Below are positions 27,824 to 37,265 of a DNA stretch of 60,436 nt, in pieces (the first letter of the stretch is position 1; each line of letters begins with the position of its first letter). Source of the stretch: Cellulosilyticum sp. (GTDB taxonomy: Bacteria; Bacillota; Clostridia; Lachnospirales; Cellulosilyticaceae); contig SVDC01000024.1 in assembly GCA_015058045.1 (NCBI GenBank), positions 1 through 60,436 of the forward strand, in the 5' to 3' direction. A program made the position numbers and the translations under genes. The notes beneath the pieces are model-generated. The model was not told the DNA's origin. It saw only the letters and a program-made list of their open reading frames with translations, and did no database searches.

Positions 27824-28594
27824 ATGAAAGTTAATACAAGATTTACATTAGATGCTATACCAGAAAAAATCTATGCCATGTTAAAAATTATTGAGTTTAA
27901 ACCTTATACAAGAAGTGAAATACTCAAAATGATGCAGCCAACTGATACGGCAAATGTACTTTCATATATAGAAAAAAGTGAGTGGGTAGAACGAAATAGT
28001 GATGATAAGTACATCTTATGTATTGAGCCAGAATGTTTGAAGGACATACAAACGTTTAGGCGTGAGATCAATAGAAATTTATTTGAAGGAGAAAAAACAT
28101 GGTATTTTCAGTTTACTCAGTGGTATATAAGCCAAGATGAACAGCTTTTTCGTTATACCCTAAAGGAAATAGAGAAAAATAACCCAACTCTCTTTATGGG
28201 AGAGAATGATAAATCTATTTTATACTGGCGTTTATGGAGTTCATTTTTAGGATTTGGTAATCTGCAAACTTCATCTAAAGGAAGTAAGTTTATCCCAAAT
28301 CCATATATAAGGATTCTAGATGTTTTAGAGACAGACAAGGAACTGCCTAGGGGGCAAAATATGCTGTTTAAAGATTTTGTGTTATGGCTGAATAGAACAT
28401 GTCCAGAGTTAGAAGCATGTATACAAGGACAAAATCTAACAGTATTCCTATCTCTGGCTCTTCGAGTATTACATGATATGGATAAGATAAAACTAGATAG
28501 ATTGCAAGATGCAACAGATATATGGAATCTAACAAGAAATCCATATCATCATATTATAGATCAAGTGACTAATATTGAGATTAGGGAGGTGTAG
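27824..28594 (+). CDS. dpdG: DpdG-like protein
   Basis: This 256-aa protein begins with what looks like a winged-helix segment (FTLDAIPEKIYAMLKIIEF, then TRSEILKMM, then a wing ending SEWVER), which may bind DNA or a partner. The rest is helical with many aromatic residues and no enzyme motif. ATG at 27824 follows GAGGGGG. It lies 10 bases after the RecQ-like gene and three bases before the large ATPase. The name is given because E-F-G-H order and sizes match the Dpd cluster. DpdG has no known biochemical activity, so nothing more is claimed. Confidence 0.5.
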   Translation: MKVNTRFTLDAIPEKIYAMLKIIEFKPYTRSEILKMMQPTDTANVLSYIEKSEWVERNSDDKYILCIEPECLKDIQTFRREINRNLFEGEKTWYFQFTQWYISQDEQLFRYTLKEIEKNNPTLFMGENDKSILYWRLWSSFLGFGNLQTSSKGSKFIPNPYIRILDVLETDKELPRGQNMLFKDFVLWLNRTCPELEACIQGQNLTVFLSLALRVLHDMDKIKLDRLQDATDIWNLTRNPYHHIIDQVTNIEIREV

Positions 28595-28597
28595 CCC

Positions 28598-31500
28598 ATG
28601 AGAAATGATGAATTAATGAGAAGATTAGATGAGGTTATCGTAACAGATGCAACAGATACTTCACCAGCTTCTTTCCTTGCCACGCATATACCTTTTAAGA
28701 ATTTGAGTTATACAGATAGTGGCATTGGAGAAGGAATTGAAAAAGCTATTTCCGAGGATGAATTCCTTAATGAATATATGCAGCAAAGAGGAGATAAGCA
28801 CCAATTAATTATAGTAGAAGGCCATAGTGGATCTGGTAAGTCTCACTTTATACGCTGGTTACTTGAGCATTATAGACGAGATGAAGATACAAATGAAGTG
28901 GTCATTCCTATACATAGGCATCAGAATACTTTAAAAGGTGCCTTAAGTCAGATTTTAGAATCAGGTGCCTTTGAAGGGGAAGAATACCGTGCACTTACAA
29001 GAAAATTAGTGGGTGCCAAAGAACAGTTAGAAGATGATGAGCTTATCTATACCATTAAAAATAGCTTCCTTACAAAATTAGAAGTTAAGAAAGACTTTGA
29101 GGACTGTGAACTTAGTCAAAGAGAAAATACTAAACTCATAGAGTTTCTTAAGCATACATATACCTTTGAGCATCTTTTTGGCAAAGAAGGTGGGCCGCTC
29201 AGACGTTTAGAGAAAAAAATATCTTCTAGTAATGATGAAGGTATGCAAGAAGAATTAGATGCACGTTTTAGAAAAGAAGATTTTGATATAGACATTAAAT
29301 TTAAACAAGAACTTAAAAATAGTGAAGCCAATACTAAGGCAAATGACTTTGCTAGGGCACTTGGTGATGATAAAGATGGCATCAGAGAAAGAGTAGCAAC
29401 GTATCTCAATGAGATGGTAGATGGGGTAGTACAGCTCTGTACTAATTTAAATGGTCAAGATTTCACAGAGATTTTCTATGAGCTACGTAAAGCACTGAAG
29501 AAAGAAAATAAAACTTTAACTTTATTTATTGAGGATATTACATCATTCACGGGAATTGATAAAGCATTACTAGAGGCTTTGCTTGTAGATCATCAGTCTA
29601 GACCAGAAATCTGTAAGGTAAACTCCATTGTTGGAATCACAGAGTCGTACTATAAAAATCATATTCCTAGAAATATCAAGCAAAGGGTAACAGGTAGATT
29701 AGTCATTTCAGAGCGCTCAGTATTTGAGAGTGATAATGATTTATTAACTATGGCTGCAAGATATCTAAATGCAATTAAACAGCCAAAAGAAACACTGGAA
29801 AAGTGGGTAAAAGAAGGTGCTCTATTAGCCAATTTACCAATATCAACCCTAGACCAAGAACATAAGTGGAGTTTATACCAAGATGGCTTACTTGGAGAGA
29901 TATCTCTATTTCCGTTTAATCAAAGAGCTATTATAGGTTTGTATGAAACGCTAGATGAGAAAACACCAAGGGTATTCTTAAAGCAGATCATTAAGCATGT
30001 TTATGCAAGATATCTTAAGGCTCCTGATAACTTCCCTGGTAGCTGGAAAAGCTTTGAAAACTACTACCACATACCAAAATGGCAAAATATTGTTCATGAA
30101 AATATGGTAGCGAAACAAGCAGGTGATAAGGCAGAAGAAGTAAGCTGTGTACTTCGTGTATGGGGAGATAGGACAGTAGGACGTAAAAAGATAGATGGTG
30201 TAGAATATGTTGGGGGATTACCAGAAAAAGCATTTGTGACCTTCCACATTCCTTTTATTAGAGGAGAAGAACAAGCGGATACTCATCATACATTGCCACC
30301 TACTTCACCAGATGAGATACAAGGACAAAGTGAAAAAGCGCTTCAAATAAACGGGAAGAAAGAGGAACTTAAGGTAACACTCACTCCTCCTGACAAGATT
30401 GAACCTAAAGTGGCAGAAGCACCAGTTCCAATTACAACTAATAAGTATGAGTTAGAAATGCAGGTACTAAATGAGTGGTTTAATGAAGGCAAACAGTTAG
30501 TTAGTCATAAAACGCTTAGAGCTGACATTGCAGGTTTTTTATACAATTTTATAGATTGGCAAGCTGAAGGTGTTTCTAGCTATTTAGTGGAACAATTCTT
30601 CGGGAAAACATCACAGCGATCTATTGCTAAGATAAGTATTGAAGGACAACCTGTAGAAATCAATGCAAATGGAATTGTGTTTAAGAGAAATAGAGAAGAT
30701 TTTGAGTTTATACAGGCGCTTATAGCTTATAAACACTTGGGAGAAGGAAGTTGGTATTTTTCTGAAGCAAGTTATTATTTGGTAAGTGTATATGATTGGA
30801 TTAATAGTAACAAAGCAAGATTAATAGAGCTTATTAGTGGGGAAAAAGAGTGTGCACAAAACCTGAGATGGGCTATTTATAATCAGTACATTTTGCTAAG
30901 CATAAATGGTGAGATTGATGGAGATGAAAGCATCGAAGAAATTTACTATAAAGTAATTGATGCAGACAGTAAACTCATGAAACATAAATGTATTTCAAAA
31001 GACTCAAGACATAGTAATAAATGGAATGAATACGTTTCAAGCATCAATTCAGATGCTATAGAAAGTAACTATGCGTTACTTATTAATAGTAATAAAATCA
31101 TTCAAGGAACAGCTGTTTTAGAAAATGCACCGATATTTTTAGATGCTATTAAAATTATTCAAGAGATACAGTATTTGATGCAGCATCACTGGGAACTAGA
31201 AGCTATTGAACTACGCTATGCTACTAGAGATTCAGCATACGCCTCATATCATTTATTACGTAAATTACAAGGTATTATTCCTAAATTAATAAAAGAAGAA
31301 ACAATGCTATGTACAGAACAGGTAAAGCAAATAAAGAAGTATATTAAGACAGAACAAATAGAACATTCCTTAGTGAGAATGAAGAATTTCTTAAATGATG
31401 TAATGTTTATAAAAGCTAGAGCAAGATTTTCTTATGAAAAATTTGCTTTACTCCAACAAGACGAAGTCATCATTAATGAAAATGCTAAAATGATATTAGA

Positions 31501-31765
31501 ATCTGTACGTTTTACAGAGGCGCTTCAGAAGAATACTTCAAAGTGTATCATAGAACTATCTAAAACCTCTACTACAATATTATATCAGTACTTAGAAATG
31601 TTAAAAGGAATTGATGAACTTATGGATAGAGAAATAAATAAGAATCAAGAGGCTATTAGTCAAAATAATTTGAGTAAAGAAAAAGTAGAAGAAAACGAAA
31701 AAATAATAAAGAAATGGGTAGCACATATTAAACATAATATAGCAGCCTTAAGAAAGGAGGAATAA
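28598..31765 (+). CDS. dpdH: DpdH-like P-loop ATPase
   Basis: This 1,055-aa protein has one clear nucleotide-binding site near the N-terminus, Walker A GHSGSGKS (75-82), with a likely Walker B in TLTLFIEDITSFTG (about residue 310). The core is AAA/STAND-like. The middle holds a Pro- and Glu-rich linker (about 570-620), and the C-terminal 400 residues are helical and end in a coiled-coil-like tail. Length, position after DpdG and the single ATPase module fit DpdH. ATG at 28598 lies three bases after the dpdG stop. A GGAGG site before its stop serves the next gene. Its role in the Dpd restriction set is not known. Confidence 0.58.
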   Translation: MRNDELMRRLDEVIVTDATDTSPASFLATHIPFKNLSYTDSGIGEGIEKAISEDEFLNEYMQQRGDKHQLIIVEGHSGSGKSHFIRWLLEHYRRDEDTNEVVIPIHRHQNTLKGALSQILESGAFEGEEYRALTRKLVGAKEQLEDDELIYTIKNSFLTKLEVKKDFEDCELSQRENTKLIEFLKHTYTFEHLFGKEGGPLRRLEKKISSSNDEGMQEELDARFRKEDFDIDIKFKQELKNSEANTKANDFARALGDDKDGIRERVATYLNEMVDGVVQLCTNLNGQDFTEIFYELRKALKKENKTLTLFIEDITSFTGIDKALLEALLVDHQSRPEICKVNSIVGITESYYKNHIPRNIKQRVTGRLVISERSVFESDNDLLTMAARYLNAIKQPKETLEKWVKEGALLANLPISTLDQEHKWSLYQDGLLGEISLFPFNQRAIIGLYETLDEKTPRVFLKQIIKHVYARYLKAPDNFPGSWKSFENYYHIPKWQNIVHENMVAKQAGDKAEEVSCVLRVWGDRTVGRKKIDGVEYVGGLPEKAFVTFHIPFIRGEEQADTHHTLPPTSPDEIQGQSEKALQINGKKEELKVTLTPPDKIEPKVAEAPVPITTNKYELEMQVLNEWFNEGKQLVSHKTLRADIAGFLYNFIDWQAEGVSSYLVEQFFGKTSQRSIAKISIEGQPVEINANGIVFKRNREDFEFIQALIAYKHLGEGSWYFSEASYYLVSVYDWINSNKARLIELISGEKECAQNLRWAIYNQYILLSINGEIDGDESIEEIYYKVIDADSKLMKHKCISKDSRHSNKWNEYVSSINSDAIESNYALLINSNKIIQGTAVLENAPIFLDAIKIIQEIQYLMQHHWELEAIELRYATRDSAYASYHLLRKLQGIIPKLIKEETMLCTEQVKQIKKYIKTEQIEHSLVRMKNFLNDVMFIKARARFSYEKFALLQQDEVIINENAKMILESVRFTEALQKNTSKCIIELSKTSTTILYQYLEMLKGIDELMDREINKNQEAISQNNLSKEKVEENEKIIKKWVAHIKHNIAALRKEE

Positions 31766-31767
31766 GA

Positions 31768-32442
31768 ATGCTCTTTGGAAAGATGAATCAAGTAGAAGAA
31801 CTGATTAATGAAGGTGTTGAATGCACTCAATTAAAAAGTAGAAATGATAAAATTCTACAGTTACATAGCAAACTGAAACAAATAGATGCCTTAGAAAAAG
31901 ATATCCAAGGAAAGATGAGTAGCTTAGAAAACCATGGGATACAAGTAGAACTAGAGATTAATATTAATAGATACATGGCTATCCTAAGTGAGATAGAAAG
32001 ACAATTTAGTGTAGAAACCTATGATATTCCAGATGCTTCTCCACTCAGAGATATTGAAAGAGGACTCAGTACTCAAGTAAAAGCGATGGATGAAAAATGG
32101 AAAAATCACGTAACACAATATAGCAGCAATCTTATTTCCTCCTTAAAGACAGTGCAAAAAATTTCAAGTGATACAATGAAAATTAGTAAGGTGACATTAG
32201 ACCTAGAAAAATTAAAGAAAGCTAGTTTTGAAGGACAAAAGTCATTTGAACAACTGAAACTCTTAATGAATGAAGGGCAAGATATTATTAGTAGAGTAGG
32301 TCTAAATGATGAGATTAATGGCTTCCTAAAGAAAGTTGCTAACTCAACAGCCAGTATGGAAGATATTAGTTTAGAAGTACTGGAATGGATTAAAAAGCAT
32401 GAAGTAGCAAGTAAGATTAAACTTAGTTTTAAAATAAACTGA
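31768..32442 (+). CDS. Small coiled-coil protein, DpdI-like by position
   Basis: This 224-aa protein is nearly all helix, with heptad-like runs (SKLKQIDALEKDIQGKMS, then a second run near LDLEKLKKASFEG). It should form an elongated coiled coil and has no enzymatic motif. It follows the DpdH-like ATPase by two bases behind an AAGGAGGAAT site and is the last gene of the operon. The Dpd cluster also carries a small gene, dpdI, at this position, but I cannot confirm homology by eye. A structural partner of the ATPase is the natural inference. Confidence 0.5.
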   Translation: MLFGKMNQVEELINEGVECTQLKSRNDKILQLHSKLKQIDALEKDIQGKMSSLENHGIQVELEININRYMAILSEIERQFSVETYDIPDASPLRDIERGLSTQVKAMDEKWKNHVTQYSSNLISSLKTVQKISSDTMKISKVTLDLEKLKKASFEGQKSFEQLKLLMNEGQDIISRVGLNDEINGFLKKVANSTASMEDISLEVLEWIKKHEVASKIKLSFKIN

Positions 32443-32466
32443 TTTTCGGTTAGTTAAAATAGTTTC

Positions 32467-32512
32467 AATAAGTGTATGATATCTAAAAAGGTATAGTACG
32501 CTTATTTTTTGT
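32467..32512 (+). terminator. Rho-independent terminator of the second defence operon
   Basis: The 10-bp stem AATAAGTGTA (32467-32476) / TACGCTTATT (32497-32506), with one G-T pair, is followed by a T run. It lies 24 bases after the last gene. Confidence 0.75.
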
Positions 32513-32664
32513 TGTCAAAACAGGCACATGAATAAGCTGGGCTAGACATATACTTAAAATAATAAAATAATTTGTTATGGCATAGGGGGAAACAGTAATA
32601 AGTTAAAAGTATGTAAATGTAATAATAACTATGTATAGAACTATCTTAGGGATGTAATTATTAA

Positions 32665-32758
32665 TTACTTTTTACTATAACCTATTTCTTTTTCTAATGC
32701 TGGTTGAGGTAAAGACTTCATTATTTCAAGCATATTAGGAAGGTTGGGATTATTTTAC
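32665..32758 (-). pseudogene. Possible C-terminal gene remnant
   Basis: On the minus strand a short frame ends at TAA (32667-32665) and reads MLEIMKSLPQPALEKEIG near its end, protein-like in composition. It is stopped upstream after about 30 codons and has no start. It may be debris of a lost gene. The rest of 32513-32939 shows no gene, only A+T-rich spacer. Confidence 0.25.
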
Positions 32759-32939
32759 GCTTATAGTGTTTGGAATAATTAATGTAATATGGACATACAT
32801 ATATCAATAGATTAGGTGATTGCAAAACTAAAATATTAAGTAATGTAGATATGATTTTTAGCATTTATTACAGCAGTTTAGATTTTAAAGTTCTGTAATT
32901 CTTGATCTATAAAGTATTAGGGGAGGTAGGAGTATACAG

Positions 32940-33611
32940 ATGGATAGAATTAAGGAATATATAGTTCAAGGGGTTGCGATTATAGTAGTTGGAGTACTTT
33001 TGTTTGTAGGTTATCAAAAAATATTTCCACCTAAGGAGGTAACAGCACAATGTATAGATATTAACATTATGTTGCCAAATGGTAATAGGGTGATAGGAGA
33101 AGTGGGATTAGGTAATGGACAAGTATGGATTCCACAAGAAACATTACAGAAAATGTTAAATACAAAAATGCAATGGAGCAAAAGGGAAAAAACACTATAT
33201 ATCGGAACGGTACCAAGTGCTCAAATTATGAGTAGTATTATTCCTAAACCATTTAATATGAATGGCATGGCATATAGTAATAGTTTTAGTACTGATACAA
33301 TAATGAAAATAGGAGGTAAAGAGTATAGTTTAGGGTATTCTTTTAAGAATATTAATAATGCGCAATTTAATTTATCAAATCAATATAACTCGATACAAGG
33401 AATAGTAGGATTGGAGGACTATACAAGTAGTAGTGGAGGGGTTGTAGAGATATATCTTGATGATGAGTTGGTACAAACCTATAAATTAGATCCTAAACAA
33501 CTTGAACAAAAACTTTCAATAGATGTTACTGGTGCTTTAAAATTAAGTTTTATATTTAAGGATTTTGATTATAATGCTAGAATAAATCTGGCAAATATGT
33601 ATATAAATTAA
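32940..33611 (+). CDS. Membrane-anchored stalk/NPCBM-domain protein
   Basis: This 223-aa protein starts with a single hydrophobic helix (about residues 9-27, GVAIIVVGVLLFVGY) and no lipobox, so it is probably an N-terminally anchored surface protein. Residues 35-90 (IMLPNGNRVIGEVG, then VWIPQETLQKML) resemble the copper-amine-oxidase-like stalk domain common in clostridia. The remainder (IGGKEYSLGYSFKN, then GGVVEIYLDDELVQTYKL) resembles an NPCBM-type beta-sandwich that binds carbohydrate. ATG at 32940 follows GGGGAGGTAGG. It is not an evident defence gene. It lies convergent to dndA with a shared palindromic terminator. Confidence 0.65.
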   Translation: MDRIKEYIVQGVAIIVVGVLLFVGYQKIFPPKEVTAQCIDINIMLPNGNRVIGEVGLGNGQVWIPQETLQKMLNTKMQWSKREKTLYIGTVPSAQIMSSIIPKPFNMNGMAYSNSFSTDTIMKIGGKEYSLGYSFKNINNAQFNLSNQYNSIQGIVGLEDYTSSSGGVVEIYLDDELVQTYKLDPKQLEQKLSIDVTGALKLSFIFKDFDYNARINLANMYIN

Positions 33612-33750
33612 GTTTTGTCGTATTTAACCCCATCGTATAAGGATTGGAATAAATTATAGTTTTTAGAAAGTGAATTGATTTAAAAAAGATTAATTCTGAC
33701 AATAGCATGTTTTTGTGAAGTAAAATATTAAAGTAATAATGATTTTATAT

Positions 33751-33784
33751 AAATAGAAGATCTCATATATGAGATCTTCTATTT
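33751..33784. terminator. Bidirectional terminator between the NPCBM gene and dndA
   Basis: A perfect 34-base palindrome, 17 bases per arm (right arm TATGAGATCTTCTATTT), lies between two convergent genes. Its right end overlaps the dndA stop codon by two bases. T-rich bases flank both sides. Confidence 0.8.
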
Positions 33785-34922
33785 ATATTGTGTACAATGA
33801 AATATATTCGGTTAATAAAGGAAGAAGATTCGAAGCTGATAGCTTATTTTGAGTGGATAATGAGATTCTTAAGACTTGATCGGTATATTGGTCAAATCCC
33901 ATAGCCTTTAATACATGAGAAGGTTCGTTAATCGCACAAGCTGATCCAGTAGATAGTGAAACCTGATCACAGTAGTTGGATAAAAACATCTCATTATTAA
34001 TCCCTTCTACAGCAAAGGAAATTAATCCAGGAATCTTATGTTCCATATCACCAAAGAACTTCACTTGGTCAGGGAAAGCATCTTTTAATTCTTTAATAAA
34101 TTCATCTTCAAGCTCTCTTAACTTAAGAGCCACTGTAGGAAGATTAGCTTGAGCTAGTTCACATGCTTTGGCTAATCCAGCAATATTGTGCATAGATTGT
34201 GTGCCTGAGCGTAATTTGTATTCTTGATCCCCACCGTGTAATAGGGGAGTAAGTTTATGGCGAACACCATATTCATTTTGACCTACATAAAGTGCACCTA
34301 CGCCTTTTGGTCCATAAATTTTGTGGCCTGAGAAAGTTAGGAAGTCTACATTTTTATAGTCTGTAATGAGATTAATTTCTGCTTTTCCAACTGCTTGAGT
34401 AGCGTCTGTGTGGAAGAGTACCCCTGCCTCTTTAGCAATTGTGGATAAAGTAGGAATATCATTCATACTACCTACTTCATTATTTGCAAGGAAGAGGCTG
34501 ACTAGATTGGTATCTTCTCTAAGAGCACTTTTCAAAACTTCAGGATCAATGGTACATTTTTCTGAAACAGGAAGATAAGTTACTTCAGCTCCAAGAGATT
34601 CAATAAACTTCATAGTTTCTAAAACAGATTTATGTTCAGCATTACTTGTAATAAAGTGTTTCTTTTCAGGATAAGCATAGAAGCAACCCATAATGACATG
34701 GTTATTGCCTTCGGTGGCACCACCATTAAAGATGATATTAGAGGGGCTACAGCTAAAAAGATTAGCTGTAGTTTCTCTATATTTTTTTAGCCTTTCTTGA
34801 GCTGAAAGCGCTTCTGGGTAGAATTTTGAAGATGGATTGCCGTAAAATTGTAATTCTTCAACTATTGCAGTAATCACTTCAGGATCAACAGGTGTTGTTG
34901 CGGCATTATCGAGATAAATCAT
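33783..34922 (-). CDS. dndA: Cysteine desulfurase DndA
   Basis: DndA is a pyridoxal-phosphate enzyme that takes sulfur from cysteine for DNA phosphorothioation, passing it to the DndC iron-sulfur protein. The start MIYLDNAATTPV at 34922 is chosen over an ATG six codons upstream because GGAGGG lies about ten bases before it. Visible are the ATEGNNH phosphate-binding stretch, HTDATQ, the cofactor lysine in SGHKIYGPKG, and the active Cys329 in STGSAC. The length of 379 aa fits an IscS/NifS-type desulfurase. It follows dndE by one base and is last in a dndBCDEA operon. An IscS-type housekeeping role is less likely because there is no iscU/R nearby. Confidence 0.85.
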   Translation of the reverse strand: MIYLDNAATTPVDPEVITAIVEELQFYGNPSSKFYPEALSAQERLKKYRETTANLFSCSPSNIIFNGGATEGNNHVIMGCFYAYPEKKHFITSNAEHKSVLETMKFIESLGAEVTYLPVSEKCTIDPEVLKSALREDTNLVSLFLANNEVGSMNDIPTLSTIAKEAGVLFHTDATQAVGKAEINLITDYKNVDFLTFSGHKIYGPKGVGALYVGQNEYGVRHKLTPLLHGGDQEYKLRSGTQSMHNIAGLAKACELAQANLPTVALKLRELEDEFIKELKDAFPDQVKFFGDMEHKIPGLISFAVEGINNEMFLSNYCDQVSLSTGSACAINEPSHVLKAMGFDQYTDQVLRISLSTQNKLSASNLLPLLTEYISLYTI

Positions 34923-34923
34923 T

Positions 34924-35313
34924 TTAGATCTGCCCTCCATTCTGGACTCTAGCTAGATTGACCAGGAATTTCTCCTTATTACCAGATAGGTCGTAGTTGT
35001 TTTTTAATAATTCAACGCCACGTTCAATATGGGCTTTGATATAAAGTGGAAAATATTCTTCATCTGTTAAATGTCGTCCTTCACGGTGAGAAATAATAGC
35101 TTTAAACATTGTATCATATTTACCGGTTAGAACTTGACGGTTAAATTCTTGGCCATTACTATCTTTTACTTTATCAATGTCTATAGGTGTCTCTTCAAGA
35201 ACTGATAAGCTAATCGCGTAACGGCATAAGATATTAGGTGTAATATTGGTTCTATTGGATAAATCTGAAAGGGTGCTTTGACATTTTCCAGATGTTTTTA
35301 ATCTATAAATCAT
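34924..35313 (-). CDS. dndE: DNA sulfur modification protein DndE
   Basis: DndE is a small DNA-binding protein required for phosphorothioation; known structures show a ribbon-helix-helix-like fold that binds nicked DNA. The 129-aa product begins MIYRLKTSGKCQSTLSDL, with the typical N-terminal helix-turn-helix region NRTNITPNILCRYAIS, then a basic loop around SHREGRHLTDEEYF and a C-terminal helix. The length fits the family (110-130 aa). It starts 11 bases after the dndD stop and ends one base before the dndA start. Operon position between dndD and dndA supports the call strongly. Confidence 0.85.
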   Translation of the reverse strand: MIYRLKTSGKCQSTLSDLSNRTNITPNILCRYAISLSVLEETPIDIDKVKDSNGQEFNRQVLTGKYDTMFKAIISHREGRHLTDEEYFPLYIKAHIERGVELLKNNYDLSGNKEKFLVNLARVQNGGQI

Positions 35314-35324
35314 AAGTTTACTCC

Positions 35325-37265
35325 TTAGCTTAATGACATTCTTGTATGAGATACATTTCTATTCACTGAGTCATAATCGATTTTGTAGTAGTTGCTTAAC
35401 ATTGGTTTAAGTAACTCAAAGTATTGATCATCAATTTCTGTGTCAGTTGCTAAAATGATAACCTGCTCACCACATTCCTTAATGAAGGAATTAACAATAT
35501 GTGTTTTGTGGGTATGATCAAGACGTCCTAATAATGTATCAAACACTAGAGGTACTTTGTTTCTAGACATTGAGATGATACCAAAAAGAATGGATAAGAT
35601 ATAAATTTGTTTTTCACCCGCAGAAAGATTTTCTTTTGGTAGACGTCCCCCTAGAGCATTGAAAAGCATAATTTCACCCGTTTGTTCATCTACGCGAACA
35701 TCTTGTATAAAGTCATCTTTTCTAATCAGTGAACTAAACATATTTGAAACGCGTTGTTCAAATTCTTTTTGTTTATAGATCTTTGTTTTTTCACAGTAAG
35801 CATGAAGAACTTGTTCAACCTTATTAATAACATTTCCTAAGTTCTCTTCTTTACGGATATTCTTTAATTCTTGTGCAAGCTTATGAAGTTCATCTTCGGT
35901 AGCTTTCTTTTCTTTAGTGAGCTGCTCAAATTGTTCAGTATAAGTATGAAGTTCTTGATTAGCAGTACCAAGCTTTGTATTAATATCAGCAATTTGATCC
36001 ATATATGCTCTGAGATCTTCATTTGCGGAGGCTTCAAGAGATTTATTTAAAGTACGGATCGTAGCATTGATTCGAGCAATTTCATCCACACAGTTCTCGA
36101 AATCTTTATGTGTTAAATCTTTAATAAGAGACCAAAGATTTTCTAGTTCAACCTCTTCTTTAGCAGAAAAATCATAGATGAGATGACTGGTACTATGTGC
36201 ATCTGTAAAAGTGTTGATCTTACTAACAAAGCTATTAACGGTAGTTTCACCTAACTCTTTATTTAAATAGCTTAATAAAGAAGGTGATTCTAAGCACTGT
36301 GTTAAGAGAGATAAGTTTTTAGACTCATTTTCCTCTTTAACGGTGTGCAAAATTTCTTTAATTTGAGGTGTAAGCATAATAAATGGAAGAAATTCAATGA
36401 GTTCTTTATAACGAACTTCTTGTTGTGCTTTTTCATTTTCACAGGCTACAATATCTGCTTTGATTTTTTGTTGCTCTGCATTATTAAGTCCACCAAGGGC
36501 TTCAAATTCTTCCTTAGTTGCATGGTATTCATTGGTTAGATGATCACATTCTTCTTTTTTTACTGCAATTCTTTCTTTTAAAATAGAAAGTTGTGCATTA
36601 AGCTGATCTAATTTTGATTCAGCCTCATTTTGAGCAGTTTCATGTGCTGAAAGTTCTTTAGTGACACTAATTTCTTTACGATATTGTTTGAGGTCTTTTT
36701 GCAAGTTTAAAAATAGATTTAAGTTATAAACATGATTCAGCATATCCGTTAAGTCGTCTTTTAACATAAACATATCATTGATTTTTTCTCCATCAAAGAA
36801 GAATAATTCTAAAAGTGTCTTAGGTACATTACGATGGATGTAATCAAGTAGCTGTGAGAATACTTCATCTGAAACAAGTTCATCATTCATATAAAGACAA
36901 GTTGTTTCTTTAAGAGTTGTACCACTAGGTTCCCACCTACGTGTTATTTTAAATTCTTTTAAGGTTGCTTCATGAAACATGGTGAAAGTGATACCAATTT
37001 CATAATTAGTTGCATTTTCATGCTTAGCAAAGGCATTTAAATTAGACTGGATATAGGAAAGATATTGTTTATTTTGAGTGGTTGGAGAACCAAACATCTT
37101 AGGGCCATAAATGGAGAGTTTAACAACATTTAAAAGTGTTGTTTTACCAGAACCATTACGACCACTGACTAAGATAACATTTTTATCTTTTGTCACACCA
37201 AAGTCATATTCATAATTGCCATTATAGATTCCAAAGTTAGTGATATAAATTTTATTCAGTCTCAT
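35325..37265 (-). CDS. dndD: DNA sulfur modification protein DndD (SMC-like ATPase)
   Basis: DndD is an SMC/Rad50-like ATPase that is thought to supply DNA nicking or remodelling during sulfur insertion. Walker A is GRNGSGKT (35-42) in the N-terminal head. A long coiled coil spans roughly 200-280 and 400-470. The C-terminal head has the ABC-type signature LSAGEKQIYIL and Walker B VPLVFDTLLGRLDH. The length of 646 aa fits DndD. Its ATG overlaps the dndC end by 14 bases, and RBS-bearing spacers lead to dndE. Confidence 0.88.
   Translation of the reverse strand: MRLNKIYITNFGIYNGNYEYDFGVTKDKNVILVSGRNGSGKTTLLNVVKLSIYGPKMFGSPTTQNKQYLSYIQSNLNAFAKHENATNYEIGITFTMFHEATLKEFKITRRWEPSGTTLKETTCLYMNDELVSDEVFSQLLDYIHRNVPKTLLELFFFDGEKINDMFMLKDDLTDMLNHVYNLNLFLNLQKDLKQYRKEISVTKELSAHETAQNEAESKLDQLNAQLSILKERIAVKKEECDHLTNEYHATKEEFEALGGLNNAEQQKIKADIVACENEKAQQEVRYKELIEFLPFIMLTPQIKEILHTVKEENESKNLSLLTQCLESPSLLSYLNKELGETTVNSFVSKINTFTDAHSTSHLIYDFSAKEEVELENLWSLIKDLTHKDFENCVDEIARINATIRTLNKSLEASANEDLRAYMDQIADINTKLGTANQELHTYTEQFEQLTKEKKATEDELHKLAQELKNIRKEENLGNVINKVEQVLHAYCEKTKIYKQKEFEQRVSNMFSSLIRKDDFIQDVRVDEQTGEIMLFNALGGRLPKENLSAGEKQIYILSILFGIISMSRNKVPLVFDTLLGRLDHTHKTHIVNSFIKECGEQVIILATDTEIDDQYFELLKPMLSNYYKIDYDSVNRNVSHTRMSLS

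Noticed and set aside
14541..32442. Identification of the second operon as DISARM, Druantia or Zorya
   Set aside because: No methyltransferase, DrmB/DruE-like giant helicase or ZorAB motor proteins are present. The SNF2, RecQ-like and ATPase order fits Dpd better.
32513..32939. A gene in the spacer after the DpdI-like gene
   Set aside because: Only a short remnant frame on the minus strand is seen. No start with a ribosome site and adequate length exists on either strand.
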